From: Buchnera aphidicola (Aphis fabae) | Lineage (GTDB): Bacteria; Pseudomonadota; Gammaproteobacteria; Enterobacterales; Enterobacteriaceae | Length of the DNA: 64,000 nucleotides | NCBI RefSeq assembly: GCF_009069125.1 | Contig: NZ_CP042427.1 | Location: forward strand, 496,001-560,000 | Direction of reading: 5' to 3' | Part shown: positions 1 through 10,470 of the stretch, in pieces | Numbering within the stretch: the stretch's first letter is position 1 | Layout of the letters: the number at the start of each line of letters is the position of its first letter | The notes under the pieces: generated by a model | The model's database searches: none | What the model saw: the letters and a program-made list of their open reading frames with translations, nothing else | What the model was told of the DNA's origin: nothing | Program-made: the position numbers and the translations under genes

Positions 1-1
1 T

Positions 2-1297
2 AATTTAAAAGGTGCAATTACATCTACATTCAATATATATGGTTTTTATTTTTCACCTATTGTTTCTGGTTTAGTTTTAGGAAATAAACTAAATTGGAAT
101 AATATGATTTATTTAAATAGTTTTAAAATGCTCATTAATATAAATGCTAAAAAAAATATTTCTTTCACTATGAAAAAAATAAAGTTTTTGAAATTTTATT
201 TAGATTTTTTAAATGTTAAGTTTCATTGGAATAAGATGAATCAAAATTTTTATTTTTATTTAAAAAATAAAAATTTCACTATAAATTTTATTGTAAATGG
301 AAAATTTAATTATCAAAAAAGATTTTGGAAAGGTATTTTTAAAAAAATAAATATTTCAACTTTTAATAAGCAATGGATTATAAATAATCATCCAGTTGTA
401 TTTTTATATAATTATAAAAATATAGAAATAAATAAAAAAAACGAAATAAAATATAAAAATTCTATTTCTTCTAAAATTCGTATAGTTAAAAAATTTTTAT
501 ATTCGTCTATTTTAAACTCATCTATTAATTTTAAAACTAATTTATTTTTTCAAACAAAATTTATATCAACAACTAAAAAAAAGTTTTCTAATATAAAAAT
601 ATTTTTACATGCTAATAATATAAAATTACAAAAAAAAATAAAAAATAAATCTTTTTTTAAAAAAATATCTTGTTTTAAATTATTTGTAAATTTTAAAAAA
701 AATAATCTTATCACTCATTGGGCGATATATCCATTAAAAAATAAAAATAAAAGATTATTTGGATTTTTAAATGTATTTGATTTTTTTCATAAACAGAATA
801 TACAAGGTAAATATTTTTTATTGAATTTTCCTTCTTCTATTTTAAATTTTTTTATTCCACATTCAACAATAATAGAAGGAACATGTATTGGTAATATAAA
901 GTTTTTAGGCACTTTATATCAGCCTCATATATCGGCTGATATTCATTTAAAAAATTTTTATATTAAAAGTAATAAAATACTAAAATATATTGTTTTGTTT
1001 TTTTATCCTTCTTTAAATTTAATTAAATATGTTAAAATTAATCAATCAATTTTTATAAAGCAAGGAAATGTATTATTTAAATTATATTCAAATCCAAAAA
1101 ATAATCTTCTTCCTTCTTTAGAATGGAATATTTTTTTTAATAGTGATCATGTTCTTTTTTTTGTACTTCCAAAAATGAAATTAAATCTTTGTTCTCAATT
1201 GAATTTACATTATTTTTTATTAAAATATGATTTAATTGGATATTTAAAATCTCATTTATTTTATTTTAAAATTGATGAAAAAAATTTTATTTTTTGA
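2..1297 (+). CDS. tamB: TamB (YtfN) translocation and assembly factor, 5'-truncated by the window edge and apparently 3'-truncated in the genome
   Basis: The frame is open from the window edge, so the start lies outside. TamB is an inner-membrane-anchored periplasmic protein that works with the Omp85 protein TamA in outer-membrane assembly and lipid traffic. The visible part is beta-strand-like. It contains W-K-G-x-F near residue 105 of this fragment and G-T-L-x-Q-P near residue 306, both resembling the E. coli TamB C-terminal half. The next gene, ppa, also supports this, since E. coli has ytfM-ytfN-ytfP-ppa. The frame ends only 23 bases before ppa. By memory of E. coli TamB, more than 200 C-terminal residues, including the most conserved TamA-binding end, are missing. 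Confidence 0.7.
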   Translation, partial: NLKGAITSTFNIYGFYFSPIVSGLVLGNKLNWNNMIYLNSFKMLININAKKNISFTMKKIKFLKFYLDFLNVKFHWNKMNQNFYFYLKNKNFTINFIVNGKFNYQKRFWKGIFKKINISTFNKQWIINNHPVVFLYNYKNIEINKKNEIKYKNSISSKIRIVKKFLYSSILNSSINFKTNLFFQTKFISTTKKKFSNIKIFLHANNIKLQKKIKNKSFFKKISCFKLFVNFKKNNLITHWAIYPLKNKNKRLFGFLNVFDFFHKQNIQGKYFLLNFPSSILNFFIPHSTIIEGTCIGNIKFLGTLYQPHISADIHLKNFYIKSNKILKYIVLFFYPSLNLIKYVKINQSIFIKQGNVLFKLYSNPKNNLLPSLEWNIFFNSDHVLFFVLPKMKLNLCSQLNLHYFLLKYDLIGYLKSHLFYFKIDEKNFIF

Positions 1298-1320
1298 AAA
1301 AATAAACTAAAAATAAATTT

Positions 1321-1860
1321 TTATATATTTTTTTTATTTTTAAATCGATCATATGAAGAACTAATTTCTAATTTTGCAGCTTGATGATTACCCCATCCTA
1401 TAATTTTTGTCCATTTTTCTGTTTCTATTTTTTTATAATATTTGAAAAAATGTTCTATTTGTTTTTTTAATAACTCTGATATATCTGAAATATCATTAAT
1501 ACATTCATATGTTGTACAAATTTTACTTGTTGGAACAGCTATGATTTTAGCATCATCTCCTGATTCGTCTTTCATCTGTAACATTCCAATAGGTTTACAG
1601 TGAATAATTGAATGAGATTGTATAGGATATGGAGATGGCACTAAAACATCTAACGGATCACCATCCATAGATAATGTTTGGTTAATATATCCATAATTAC
1701 AAGGATAAAACATTGGTGTAGATATAAAACGATCTACAAAAAGAAAGCCTGATTCTTTGTCTACTTCATATTTAATAGGAGATGAATTAGATGGTATTTC
1801 AATGATAACATATATATCATTTGGTATATTATCACCTGCAATGATTTTATTATAATTCAT
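1321..1860 (-). CDS. ppa: Inorganic pyrophosphatase
   Basis: Soluble cytoplasmic family I pyrophosphatase. It hydrolyses PPi to two phosphates and so pulls forward tRNA charging and nucleic acid synthesis. At 179 aa it is close to the E. coli enzyme (about 176) and aligns almost end to end. The metal-binding signature D-G-D-P-L-D lies at residues 66-71. The equivalents of E. coli K29, R43 and Y55 are present (K30, R44, Y56), and so is the D-D-A-K segment near 102-105. It converges on tamB with a 23-base gap and diverges from pmbA over 96 bases, so it probably has its own promoter there. Confidence 0.97.
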   Translation of the reverse strand: MNYNKIIAGDNIPNDIYVIIEIPSNSSPIKYEVDKESGFLFVDRFISTPMFYPCNYGYINQTLSMDGDPLDVLVPSPYPIQSHSIIHCKPIGMLQMKDESGDDAKIIAVPTSKICTTYECINDISDISELLKKQIEHFFKYYKKIETEKWTKIIGWGNHQAAKLEISSSYDRFKNKKNI

Positions 1861-1956
1861 TGATATGTACCTTTTTATATTTTTTTATATAGTTATTTAT
1901 AAATTAATATTAATATATCTTACTTATATATTATATATATTATTTAGGAGTTACAA

Positions 1957-3300
1957 ATGAAATTAATTCATCAAATTAAAACTGAAGAAAATTTATTAAT
2001 CAATACAGTAAAAAATACCCTGCAATTAGCAAAGCAAACAACTAATTGTTCTATTGAAGTTTTTATTAAAAAAACAATAGGAATTAATGTTAATGTTAGA
2101 AATAATATTGTAGAAAATATCGAGTTTAATAGTGATGGTGCACTATTTATTACTGTTTATAATAAGTTTGCTAAAGGTAGTGTTTCATCTACAGATTTTA
2201 GTGCTAATAGTATTAAAAAAATGTTAGAAATTGCTGTAGATATTTCTAAAAATTCTTCTTCTGATTTTTTTGTGGGATTACCAGATCTAAAATCACTTTG
2301 TTTTCATGCTAAAGATCTTAATTTATTTCATCCTTCTGAACTGAATATTAAAAATGGAATTGATTTTGCTTCTATAGTAGAAAAAGAAGCATTTAAATTT
2401 GATAAAAGAATTGTTAATAGTGAAGGGAGCTTTTTTAGTAATCATATTACTATAAATGTTTTTGGAAATAGTTTAGGAATGTTAGAAAAATATAAGTCTA
2501 CTCTTTATTCAGCTTATAATTGTATGATTGCAAAAGAAAAAAATTCAATGCAAAGAGATTTTTATTATTCAACTGCTAGAAAAATAGAAAATTTAGAAAA
2601 ACCTGATATTTTAGGTAAAAAAACTGCACAACGTGTTATTGCTCGATTATTTCCTAAAAAAATTAATACTATGAAAGCTTCAATTATATTTTCAAGAGAA
2701 ATATCTGCTAATTTTTTTTCTCATCTTATAACGGCTATTAGTGGTGATAACGTTTATCGTAAATCTACTTTTTTACTTCATGATTTACAAAAAAGAATTT
2801 TTCCTACTTGGTTGAATATTTTAGAGAATCCACATATCCAACAAGGATTAGGCAGCAAACCATTTGATAATGAAGGTGTAACAACTTCTGTAAAATATAT
2901 AGTTGAAAATGGAATATTAAAAACTTGGTTGCTAAATAGTTATAATGCTCGTAAATTAGGATTAATTAGTACTGGGAATTCTGGAGGTATTTATAACTGG
3001 TTAATTTCGCATAAAAATATATCATTTCAAAACTTATTAGAAAATATGAATATCGGATTATTAGTAACGGAATTAATGGGACAAGGAGTAGACATTGTTA
3101 GTGGAAATTATTCACAAGGTGTAATGGGTTTCTGGGTTGAAAATGGGAAAATTCAATATCCAGTAAATGAAATTACTATATCTGGTAATTTAAGAAATAT
3201 GTGGTGTAATATTCTTAGTATTAGTAATGATATTGATATTAGAAATAATATTCAATGTGGTTCTATATTAATATCTGAAATGCAGATTTCAGGAAATTAG
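1957..3300 (+). CDS. pmbA: Metalloprotease-like protein PmbA/TldE
   Basis: PmbA (TldE) forms a heterodimeric metalloprotease with TldD. In E. coli the pair processes microcin B17 and degrades the CcdA antitoxin. In this family TldD carries the zinc site and TldE is the non-metal partner. The 447 aa match the E. coli length (about 450). The C-terminal half holds the typical G-x-x-G-x-x-x-F-D-N-E-G segment and the closing G-N-Y-S-x-G-x-x-G-F-W-V-E-N-G segment. A GGAG-like ribosome site (tttaggagttaca) precedes the ATG. The retained role in an endosymbiont without microcins is unknown; general peptide processing is a guess. Confidence 0.95.
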   Translation: MKLIHQIKTEENLLINTVKNTLQLAKQTTNCSIEVFIKKTIGINVNVRNNIVENIEFNSDGALFITVYNKFAKGSVSSTDFSANSIKKMLEIAVDISKNSSSDFFVGLPDLKSLCFHAKDLNLFHPSELNIKNGIDFASIVEKEAFKFDKRIVNSEGSFFSNHITINVFGNSLGMLEKYKSTLYSAYNCMIAKEKNSMQRDFYYSTARKIENLEKPDILGKKTAQRVIARLFPKKINTMKASIIFSREISANFFSHLITAISGDNVYRKSTFLLHDLQKRIFPTWLNILENPHIQQGLGSKPFDNEGVTTSVKYIVENGILKTWLLNSYNARKLGLISTGNSGGIYNWLISHKNISFQNLLENMNIGLLVTELMGQGVDIVSGNYSQGVMGFWVENGKIQYPVNEITISGNLRNMWCNILSISNDIDIRNNIQCGSILISEMQISGN

Positions 3301-3329
3301 TTTTTATTTTTAATAAATTAATCTAAGTA

Positions 3330-3355
3330 AAAAGGTAATAAATTTATTACCTTTT
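3330..3355. terminator. Probable bidirectional terminator between pmbA and rnpB
   Basis: A perfect 26-base palindrome with a G+C core (ggtaat/attacc) is flanked by four A on the left and four T on the right. It lies between two convergent units. A run of five T follows on the rnpB strand and a T-rich stretch follows on the pmbA strand, so it could stop both transcripts. Confidence 0.75.
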
Positions 3356-3393
3356 GAAATATTTTATTATTGATAATTATAATTATTTTATGT

Positions 3394-3771
3394 TAAGAAG
3401 TTGACTGATAAGCCGGGTTCTGTTTTTAAACAGTCATTCATCTAGATTAGCAATTACTTGCTAATTCAAGCAGTCTACCCAGGTTTTTTTTTAGTACGAG
3501 CAACACTTAATAACCTATATTTGACTTTGCTCCAGGTGGAGTTTACCATGCCATAAATTGTTACCAATTATGCGGTGTGCTCTTACCACACCTTTTCACC
3601 CTTTCCATTTTTAATAATATATCTTTAATATTAAGTTTGGTGGTTTTTTTTCTGTTGCACTAGTCATAAGTTCGCACTTTCCAGGTGTTACCTGGCACCT
3701 TGCTCTATGGAGCCCGGACTTTCCTCTCTTTAGTGAATAACTACTAAACAGCGACTGTTTTAGTCAACTTC
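3394..3771 (-). ncRNA. rnpB: RNase P RNA (M1 RNA)
   Basis: This is the catalytic RNA of RNase P, which matures tRNA 5' ends. Read on the minus strand it shows the hallmark conserved blocks of the class A bacterial RNA. GAGGAAAGTCCGGGCTCCAT lies near 3725-3706, then come the GGTGAAAGGGTG-like and GGTAAGAGCACACCGC-like segments and the TGGTAAACTCCACC segment. The block CTAGATGAATGACTG and a terminal AGAACCCGGCTTATC follow. The 5' GAAGTTGACT pairs with the 3' AGTCAACTTC, closing helix P1. The length is about 378 bases, as in E. coli (377). The 3' end is inferred from the E. coli spacing and may be off by a few bases. Confidence 0.96.
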
Positions 3772-3779
3772 TTAAAAAT

Positions 3780-3808
3780 ATTATATGTTATTTTAATAAT
3801 AATGTCAT
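3780..3808 (-). promoter_or_regulatory. Predicted sigma-70 promoter of rnpB
   Basis: On the minus strand there is ATGACA (five of six matches to the -35 consensus), then exactly 17 bases, then a perfect TATAAT. That is eight bases before the first base of the RNase P RNA. The -35 box overlaps the stop codon of rsmI. In so A+T-rich a genome single boxes mean little, but the spacing and the position relative to a known RNA 5' end make this one convincing. Confidence 0.75.
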
Positions 3809-4674
3809 TTTTCTTTGTTTTTTATTGCATATTGATATAAATTATTTTTATTAATTTTATGGATTTTAGAAGTAATAAATACTGATTGCTTTAGTGATAG
3901 AAATTTTTTTAATATTGTAAAAGTATTGATTATCTTATCTGAAGGATTTATGCTTTTTAGTTCTTTATAACCATCTATAATAATAACATTTTCTCCTTTC
4001 TTATGACGATTTACATCTGATTTTATCCAAGAAAGCATTAAACTAGCTTTATTTCCATGAATTATTTCCCATTTTTTTGTTATTTCTCTAGCAATTACTA
4101 TATGTCTATTTTCTCCAATTTCATTTATTATATCTTTAATAGTTTCAATTATTCTATGTTTTGATTCATAGCAAATAATTGTTCGTTTTTCTTTTTTTAA
4201 AGAACATAATAAATCACGTCTTAATTTTTTTTTAGAAGGAAGAAATCCTTCATAACAAAAACGATGAGTAGATATTCCAGAAGCGCTTAATGCAGTAATA
4301 GCAGCGCAAGGTCCAGGGAGAGGAATAATTTTAATGTTAAATAAATGGCATTTTTTTATTAGTAAATAACCTGGATCATTGATTACTGGGGTTCCAGCAT
4401 TAGATACTAGAGCAATGTATTTTCCTTTTTTTAGTATATTAATTAAATGATCAGTTTTTTGAACTTCGTTATCTTTGCTAAAAGATATTAAAGTATTTTT
4501 TATATTGAAATGTTTTAGTAAAATATTAGTATGTTGAATATTTTCACAAGCTATTAGATTAACTTCTTTTAATGTTTCTAAAGCACGATAAGTAATATCA
4601 GATAAATTGCCAATAGGTGTTGGTACAATATAAAGAATTCCAGTATTTTTAAATAAACTCACTTTTTTATCCAA
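3805..4674 (-). CDS. rsmI: 16S rRNA 2'-O-methyltransferase RsmI (C1402)
   Basis: RsmI (YraL) methylates the ribose of C1402 in 16S rRNA at the decoding centre, using S-adenosylmethionine. The 289 aa are close to E. coli (286). The tetrapyrrole-methylase-like fold is marked by P-T-P-I-G-N-L at 18-24, S-N-A-G-T-P-V-I-N-D-P-G at 91-102 (E. coli has SDAGTP and SDPG here) and P-L-P-G-P-C-A-A at 119-126. The gene lies just upstream of rnpB on the same strand and diverges from fabB over 94 bases. The Asp-to-Asn change in the glycine-rich loop is mild and does not suggest loss of function. Confidence 0.95.
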   Translation of the reverse strand: MDKKVSLFKNTGILYIVPTPIGNLSDITYRALETLKEVNLIACENIQHTNILLKHFNIKNTLISFSKDNEVQKTDHLINILKKGKYIALVSNAGTPVINDPGYLLIKKCHLFNIKIIPLPGPCAAITALSASGISTHRFCYEGFLPSKKKLRRDLLCSLKKEKRTIICYESKHRIIETIKDIINEIGENRHIVIAREITKKWEIIHGNKASLMLSWIKSDVNRHKKGENVIIIDGYKELKSINPSDKIINTFTILKKFLSLKQSVFITSKIHKINKNNLYQYAIKNKEK

Positions 4675-4768
4675 ATATATTTTATATTTATTTTAATGAA
4701 AACAATTAATTATTTATTATATAAATAATATTAAATTTAATAAAATTTATTATTAATAAGGAAAGTGA

Positions 4769-5986
4769 GTGAAAAGAGTTGTTATTACAGGATTTGGTAT
4801 TATTTCTAGTATTGGAAATAATAAACAAGAAGTTTTAACTTCTTTATATCATGGTCGTTCCGGGATAACATTTTCAGAACAAATGAAAGAATTAGGTATG
4901 CGTAGTCAAGTATGGGGAAATATTAAGTTAGACCATAAAAATTTAATAAGTAAAAGAGCATCTCGTTTTATGACTGATGGCTCTATTTATGCTTTTTTAT
5001 CAATGGAACAAGCTATTAAAGATGCTAATTTAAAAAATAAAGATTATCAAAAAAATTCTCGTGTTGGATTGATTGTTGGTTCTGGAGGAGGTTCTCGTAA
5101 AGACTATTTAAAAGATATAAATATTGTAAAAAATAGTTATAGTTTTCGTTCTTTAAGTCCATATACTGCAATTAAATCTATGACGTCTGGAATTTCGGCT
5201 TGTTTATCAACTATATTTAAAATTTACGGTGTAAATTATTCTATTAATTCTGCTTGTTCAACTTCTGGACATTGTATTGGAAATGCTTTTGAATTAATTA
5301 AATCTGGCAAACAAGACCTTATTTTTGCAGGTGGTGGAGAAGAAGTAAGTTGTGAATTAGCTGCTGAATTTGATTCGATGAAAGCACTTTCTTCAAATTT
5401 TAATAAAACTCCTATTAAAGCATCTCGTGTATATGATTTAAATCGAGATGGTTTTGTAATATCAGGTGGAGGAGGAATTTTAGTTATTGAAGATTTAAAT
5501 TCTGCTATTTCTCGTTCTGCTAATATTTATGCTGAAATTATTGGATATGCTGCAACATCTGATGGTGATAATATGGTTATACCTTCTGGAGAAGGTGCTT
5601 TAAGATGTATGAATTTAGCAAAAGGTAACAAACAGTTATCTATTGATTATTTAAATGTTCATGGAACATCAACTAAAATTGGTGATTTAATTGAATTAAA
5701 AGCAATTGAAAAATCTTTTTCAAATGAAAAAAAACCAATGATTTCAGCAACAAAATCTATCACTGGTCATTCTTTAGGGGCATCTGGAGTGCATGAAATT
5801 ATTTATACTTTATTAATGTTACAATATAATTTTATAGCTCCTTCAATTAATATTGAAATATTAGAACCTCATGCAAAAAAAATGAATATTATTCAAAAAA
5901 CTATTTCTAAAAAAATTACGACTGCAATGTCTAACAATTTTGGATTTGGAGGAACTAATGTTTCTTTAATATTAAAAAAATACTAA
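4769..5986 (+). CDS. fabB: 3-oxoacyl-[ACP] synthase I (beta-ketoacyl-ACP synthase I)
   Basis: KAS I condenses malonyl-ACP with acyl-ACP in type II fatty acid elongation and is the enzyme that keeps unsaturated chains growing in E. coli. The thiolase-fold active site is intact: nucleophile Cys163 in S-A-C-S-T-S, His298 in V-H-G-T-S-T, Lys329 and His334 in A-T-K-S-I-T-G-H-S. The closing N-F-G-F-G-G-T-N glycine motif is also present. The length of 405 aa matches E. coli (406). The start is GTG, preceded by AAGGAAAG at good spacing, and the protein begins K-R-V-V-I-T-G-F-G exactly where KAS I should. Confidence 0.97.
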   Translation: MKRVVITGFGIISSIGNNKQEVLTSLYHGRSGITFSEQMKELGMRSQVWGNIKLDHKNLISKRASRFMTDGSIYAFLSMEQAIKDANLKNKDYQKNSRVGLIVGSGGGSRKDYLKDINIVKNSYSFRSLSPYTAIKSMTSGISACLSTIFKIYGVNYSINSACSTSGHCIGNAFELIKSGKQDLIFAGGGEEVSCELAAEFDSMKALSSNFNKTPIKASRVYDLNRDGFVISGGGGILVIEDLNSAISRSANIYAEIIGYAATSDGDNMVIPSGEGALRCMNLAKGNKQLSIDYLNVHGTSTKIGDLIELKAIEKSFSNEKKPMISATKSITGHSLGASGVHEIIYTLLMLQYNFIAPSINIEILEPHAKKMNIIQKTISKKITTAMSNNFGFGGTNVSLILKKY

Positions 5987-6106
5987 TTTTTTTATAAAAA
6001 TAAATATTATTTAAATTATGTATAAAATATTAATATTATTAATACAATAAAAAATATATTTTATATCTTTATTAAATTTTTACTACCTTAATAACAATGG
6101 TGATAT

Positions 6107-7057
6107 ATGAATCAGTTAGAATTATTAAGAAAATTTACAACAATTGTTGCAGATACAAGTGACATAGATTCTATTTGTAAATATAAACCTGAAGATGCAA
6201 CTACAAATCCGTCTTTAATATTGAAAGCAGTAAATTTAAATACCAATCAAAAGTTTTTGAATCAAGCAGTAAAATATGCTAAAAAAAAGGGTGGTTCAAA
6301 AAAAGAGCAATTAGTAAATGCAAGTGATAAAATTTTAGTTGATCTTGGGGTGGAAATTTTAAAATATATACCGGGTTATATTTCGAGTGAAGTAGATGCT
6401 CGTTTATCTTTTAATCAAGAAAAATGTATTTTAAAAGCAAAAAAAATAATTAAAATGTATGAAGAGCAAGGTATTTCTAGAAAAAAAGTATTAATTAAAT
6501 TAGCAGCTACATGGGAATGTATAAAAGCAGCAGAAGAATTAAAAAAAGATAATATTTTTTGCAATTTAACTCTTTTATTTTCTTTTGCTCAAGCACGTGC
6601 TTGTGCAGAATCTAATGTATTTTTAATATCTCCCTTCGTTGGTCGTATTTATGATTGGTATATAGCTCAAAATTCAACATTAAATTTTTCTTATAACGAA
6701 GATCCCGGGGTTCAGTCTGTTTGTAAAATATACAATTTTTATAAAAAACATAATTATAAAACTATTATTATGGGTGCTAGTTTTCGAAATATTCAACAAA
6801 TTTTATTATTATCTGGATGTGACCGATTAACTATTTCTCCTGACTTATTAAAAGAACTTGAATTAAATAATACAGTATTTAATAGAAAATTAAATCCACC
6901 TACTACTTTTTCTAAACCACCTGCCCCTCTTATTGAATCAGAATTTAGATGGGAACATAATCAAGATGAAATGGCTGTCCAAAAATTGTCAGAAGGTATA
7001 AGAAATTTTGGAAAAGATCAATTTCTTTTAGAGAAAATCATTTCAAAATTAATATAA
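6107..7057 (+). CDS. talA: Transaldolase
   Basis: Transaldolase moves a dihydroxyacetone unit between sedoheptulose-7-phosphate and glyceraldehyde-3-phosphate in the non-oxidative pentose phosphate pathway. The Schiff-base lysine is K131 in V-L-I-K-L-A-A-T-W, Asp17 is conserved, and T-T-N-P-S-L lies at 32-37. The 316 aa match the E. coli enzymes (316-317). It sits 55 bases before transketolase, the same pairing as E. coli talA-tktB, so the talA name rests on gene order. With tkt it provides erythrose-4-phosphate for the shikimate pathway and ribose-5-phosphate for histidine. Confidence 0.95.
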   Translation: MNQLELLRKFTTIVADTSDIDSICKYKPEDATTNPSLILKAVNLNTNQKFLNQAVKYAKKKGGSKKEQLVNASDKILVDLGVEILKYIPGYISSEVDARLSFNQEKCILKAKKIIKMYEEQGISRKKVLIKLAATWECIKAAEELKKDNIFCNLTLLFSFAQARACAESNVFLISPFVGRIYDWYIAQNSTLNFSYNEDPGVQSVCKIYNFYKKHNYKTIIMGASFRNIQQILLLSGCDRLTISPDLLKELELNNTVFNRKLNPPTTFSKPPAPLIESEFRWEHNQDEMAVQKLSEGIRNFGKDQFLLEKIISKLI

Positions 7058-7112
7058 ATATTTAATAAAATATTGATTTATTTTTTACAAAATTAGAATT
7101 TGGGAAAAATCT

Positions 7113-9110
7113 ATGTCTTTAGAAAAAGAATTATCGAACGCCATTCGTATGTTAAGTATAGATGCAGTTCAAAATGCAAAATCGGGTCATCCTGGTATGC
7201 CAATGGGTATGGCTGATATTGCAGAAGTATTATGGAGAAATTTCTTAAAACATAATCCAAAAAATCCTAAATGGGATAATCGAGACCGTTTTGTATTATC
7301 TAATGGTCATGGTTCAATGTTACTATATAGTTTGCTACATCTTACTGGATATAATTTATCAATAGAAGAAATTAAAAAATTTAGAACACTCGATTCTAAG
7401 ACTCCAGGACATCCTGAAATAGAAGAAACACCAGGTGTTGAAACTACTACTGGTCCATTAGGTCAAGGTTTAGCAAATGCTGTGGGAATGGCTATTGCAG
7501 AAAAAACATTAAGTTCTTATTTTAATCGTTTAAATTTTGATATAGTAAATCATTATACCTGGGTATTTGTAGGAGATGGATGTTTAATGGAAGGAATCTC
7601 ACATGAAGTTTGTTCTTTAGCTGGAACTTTAAAGTTAGGAAAATTAATTGTTTTCTATGATAGTAATGGTATTTCAATAGATGGGAAAATATCAAATTGG
7701 TTTACAGATAATACAGTAATGCGTTTTAAGTCTTATAATTGGCATGTAATAGATAAAGTTAATGGTCATGATTCCTATTCTATTATGAATAGTATTAAAG
7801 AAGCAATGTTTATAAAAGATAAGCCTTCTATTATTATTTGTAAGACGATTATTGGTTTTGGATCTCCTAATAAATCAGGTACATCAGAATCTCATGGTGC
7901 TCCTCTTGGTGAATCTGAAATTATTTTAACAAGAAAAAATTTAAAATGGAATTATTTACCTTTTGAGATTCCTCAAGAAATCTATAAAAAATGGAACTTT
8001 ATTAAACAAGGGTTAGAATTAGAAAAAGAATGGAATAAAAAATTTGCTTTATATAAATCAAAATATCCTGAACTTGCAGAAGAGTATTTAAGACGCTTTA
8101 AAAAAGATTTACCTATAACATGGTATAAAGAAAGTAATGAGTATATTACTAAATTACAGAATAATCCTAAAAATATCGCAAGTCGTAATGCTTCTCAAAA
8201 CACTTTAGAAAAATTTGTAAAATTATTGCCTGAATTAATAGGTGGATCAGCAGATCTATCTCCTAGCAATTTAACTCTTTGTTCATCTTCTAGTTCTATA
8301 GCAGAAAATCCATCAGGAAATTATATTCATTATGGTGTTCGTGAATTTGGTATGACTGCAATTGCTAACGGTATTGCACATCATGGTGGGTTTATTCCGT
8401 ATACTTCAACATTTTTAATGTTTGTTGAATATGCAAGAAATGCTGTTCGTATGGCTGCTTTAATGAATACTAAACATATTTTTGTGTATACCCATGATTC
8501 TATTGGTTTAGGTGAAGATGGTCCTACTCATCAACCAATAGAACAATTAGCTAATTTAAGAATGACTCCTAATCTAGATGTATGGCGACCTTGCGACCAA
8601 GTAGAAACTGCTATAGCATGGAAGTTTGCAATTGAGAAGAAACAAGGACCGACAGCATTAATCTTATCACGTCAAAATTTATCTCAGTTTCATAGAAATA
8701 AAGAACAATTAACTAATATTTCATATGGTGCGTATATATTATATACTTCTAAAGAACCTATTGATGTTATTTTTATATCAACCGGCTCAGAAGTCGAAAT
8801 TACTTTACTAGCTGCAAAAAAAATTATTTCTTTAGGCTATTCTGTGCGTGTAATTTCAATGCCTTCTAACAATGTTTTTGATAGACAAACAAATGAATAT
8901 AAAGAATGTATACTTCCTTCTTATGTTGCTAAAAGAATTGCAATAGAAGCAAGTGCAAAAGATTTTTGGTATAAATATGTAGGAATAAATGGTTTAATTA
9001 TTGGTATGGAAACTTTTGGAAAGTCAGCTCCAGCTGATGTTTTATTTAAACAGTTTGGTTTTACTGTAGATAATATAGTTAACAAATCAAAAAATTTTTT
9101 AAAACATTAA
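7113..9110 (+). CDS. tkt: Transketolase
   Basis: Thiamine diphosphate enzyme that transfers two-carbon ketol units in the pentose phosphate pathway. The 665 aa match E. coli (about 663-667). Visible landmarks are S-G-H-P-G with His26, N-G-H-G at 64-67, the thiamine-binding G-D-G-C-L-M-E-G start at 154 and R-E-F-G-M-T carrying the catalytic glutamate near 411. G-E-D-G-P-T-H-Q-P lies in the pyrimidine domain. It follows talA on the same strand and is followed by a clear terminator, so the two are probably one transcript. Together they link sugar phosphates to aromatic and histidine synthesis. Confidence 0.97.
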   Translation: MSLEKELSNAIRMLSIDAVQNAKSGHPGMPMGMADIAEVLWRNFLKHNPKNPKWDNRDRFVLSNGHGSMLLYSLLHLTGYNLSIEEIKKFRTLDSKTPGHPEIEETPGVETTTGPLGQGLANAVGMAIAEKTLSSYFNRLNFDIVNHYTWVFVGDGCLMEGISHEVCSLAGTLKLGKLIVFYDSNGISIDGKISNWFTDNTVMRFKSYNWHVIDKVNGHDSYSIMNSIKEAMFIKDKPSIIICKTIIGFGSPNKSGTSESHGAPLGESEIILTRKNLKWNYLPFEIPQEIYKKWNFIKQGLELEKEWNKKFALYKSKYPELAEEYLRRFKKDLPITWYKESNEYITKLQNNPKNIASRNASQNTLEKFVKLLPELIGGSADLSPSNLTLCSSSSSIAENPSGNYIHYGVREFGMTAIANGIAHHGGFIPYTSTFLMFVEYARNAVRMAALMNTKHIFVYTHDSIGLGEDGPTHQPIEQLANLRMTPNLDVWRPCDQVETAIAWKFAIEKKQGPTALILSRQNLSQFHRNKEQLTNISYGAYILYTSKEPIDVIFISTGSEVEITLLAAKKIISLGYSVRVISMPSNNVFDRQTNEYKECILPSYVAKRIAIEASAKDFWYKYVGINGLIIGMETFGKSAPADVLFKQFGFTVDNIVNKSKNFLKH

Positions 9111-9137
9111 TTTTCTAACTATTAGCAATAGTTGTAA

Positions 9138-9168
9138 GGGGCTTTAAGCCCCATTTTAATAATTTTTT
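9138..9168 (+). terminator. Rho-independent terminator of talA-tkt
   Basis: Stem GGGGC/GCCCC (9138-9152) with a TTTAA loop is followed by a T-rich stretch, 28 bases after the tkt stop. Its G+C stem stands out strongly from the surrounding A+T background. Confidence 0.85.
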
Positions 9169-9211
9169 AAAAATATTTCAAATTATAAAAAAATATTTTA
9201 AAGAGAAAAAT

Positions 9212-10339
9212 ATGACTTGTTCAGTAACTGAATTGGCAAAAAAATTAATTCGGATTCCATCTATCAGTCCAAAAGATTTAGGTTGTCAAGATATTATGAT
9301 AAATTTTTTATCTAATCTTGGATTTAAAATAAAAAAAATTAATATTAATGATACAAAGAATTTTTGGGCGACTAGAGGATCAGGAAAAACTTTAACATTT
9401 GCAGGTCATACCGATATAGTATCACCTGGAGAATATAAAGATTGGAATAATAATCCATTTGATCCTATAATACAAGATGGTGTTTTATTTGGTCGAGGCG
9501 CATCAGACATGAAAGGTGCTTTAGCTGCTATGCTAATAGCATCAAAAAGATTCATAATAAAATATCCTGATTACAAAGGTCGTTTATCTTTTTTAATTAC
9601 TTCAGATGAAGAGTCTTCTGCTATTGATGGAACAAGAAAAGTAGTAGATTATTTAATATCTAAAAGAGACATAATTGATTATTGTATAATAGGAGAACCT
9701 ACCAGTTCTAATAAAATTGGTGATTTTATAAAGAATGGACGACGTGGCTCTTTGACAGCAGATTTAAAAATTTTAGGTATTCAAGGACACATTGCATATC
9801 CTCATTTAGCTGATAATCCAATTCATAAAGGATTGCCTGTTATTCTGCAATTATTATCTGTTCCATTAGACAAAGGTAATAATTTTTTTCCCCCAACTAG
9901 TGTAAATATTTCCAATATTCATGCAGGTAATGGAAGTAATAATATAATTCCCGGTTCTTTATTTGTACAATTTAACTTTCGTTTTAGCAATGAAATATCT
10001 GAAAATCAAATAAAAATAAATTTTTTAAAAATATTAGAAAAAAATAATATTAATTATTCTATAAAATGGCATTTATCTGGACTTCCTTTCATTACAAAAA
10101 AAGGATTACTAACAGATACTGTAATTAAATCTATTTTAAATATTACCAAAAATAAACCGATTTTATCTACAGATGGTGGCACTTCAGATGGACGTTTTAT
10201 TGCTAAATTTAATGCACAAATAATTGAATTAGGTTTAATTAATAAGACTATTCATAAAGTTAACGAATGTGTAAAAATATCTGATTTAAAAATATTAACT
10301 TTAATTTATGAAAATATTATGAAAAATTTATTCGTATAA
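9212..10339 (+). CDS. dapE: Succinyl-diaminopimelate desuccinylase
   Basis: DapE is a di-zinc M20-family hydrolase. It removes succinate from N-succinyl-LL-diaminopimelate, a late step to meso-diaminopimelate and lysine. The 375 aa equal E. coli. The metal site is visible: H66 and D68 in A-G-H-T-D-I-V, the Asp of G-R-G-A-S-D-M-K-G near 99, the Glu pair of S-D-E-E-S near 133-134 and the late His in T-I-H-K-V-N-E near 348. It starts 101 bases after tkt, beyond the terminator, so it is its own unit. It shares the pathway with dapA, encoded convergently just downstream. Confidence 0.97.
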   Translation: MTCSVTELAKKLIRIPSISPKDLGCQDIMINFLSNLGFKIKKININDTKNFWATRGSGKTLTFAGHTDIVSPGEYKDWNNNPFDPIIQDGVLFGRGASDMKGALAAMLIASKRFIIKYPDYKGRLSFLITSDEESSAIDGTRKVVDYLISKRDIIDYCIIGEPTSSNKIGDFIKNGRRGSLTADLKILGIQGHIAYPHLADNPIHKGLPVILQLLSVPLDKGNNFFPPTSVNISNIHAGNGSNNIIPGSLFVQFNFRFSNEISENQIKINFLKILEKNNINYSIKWHLSGLPFITKKGLLTDTVIKSILNITKNKPILSTDGGTSDGRFIAKFNAQIIELGLINKTIHKVNECVKISDLKILTLIYENIMKNLFV

Positions 10340-10376
10340 AACATTAATAACTTATTAATTATTCAAATATAAATGA

Positions 10377-10414
10377 TGCAGAAAATCTTTTAAGATAATC
10401 TGCACCTGTTTTTT
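10377..10414 (+). terminator. Rho-independent terminator of dapE
   Basis: The hairpin has an outer stem TGCAGA/TCTGCA and an inner stem ATCTT/AAGAT separated by symmetric AA bulges (10377-10404). Six T follow at 10409-10414. It lies 37 bases after the dapE stop, in the gap before the convergent bamC fragment. Confidence 0.8.
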
Positions 10415-10470
10415 AGCATATAAATAAAGTTTTTTATATATTTCTTATCTAATTAATTTATCTAATTAAT

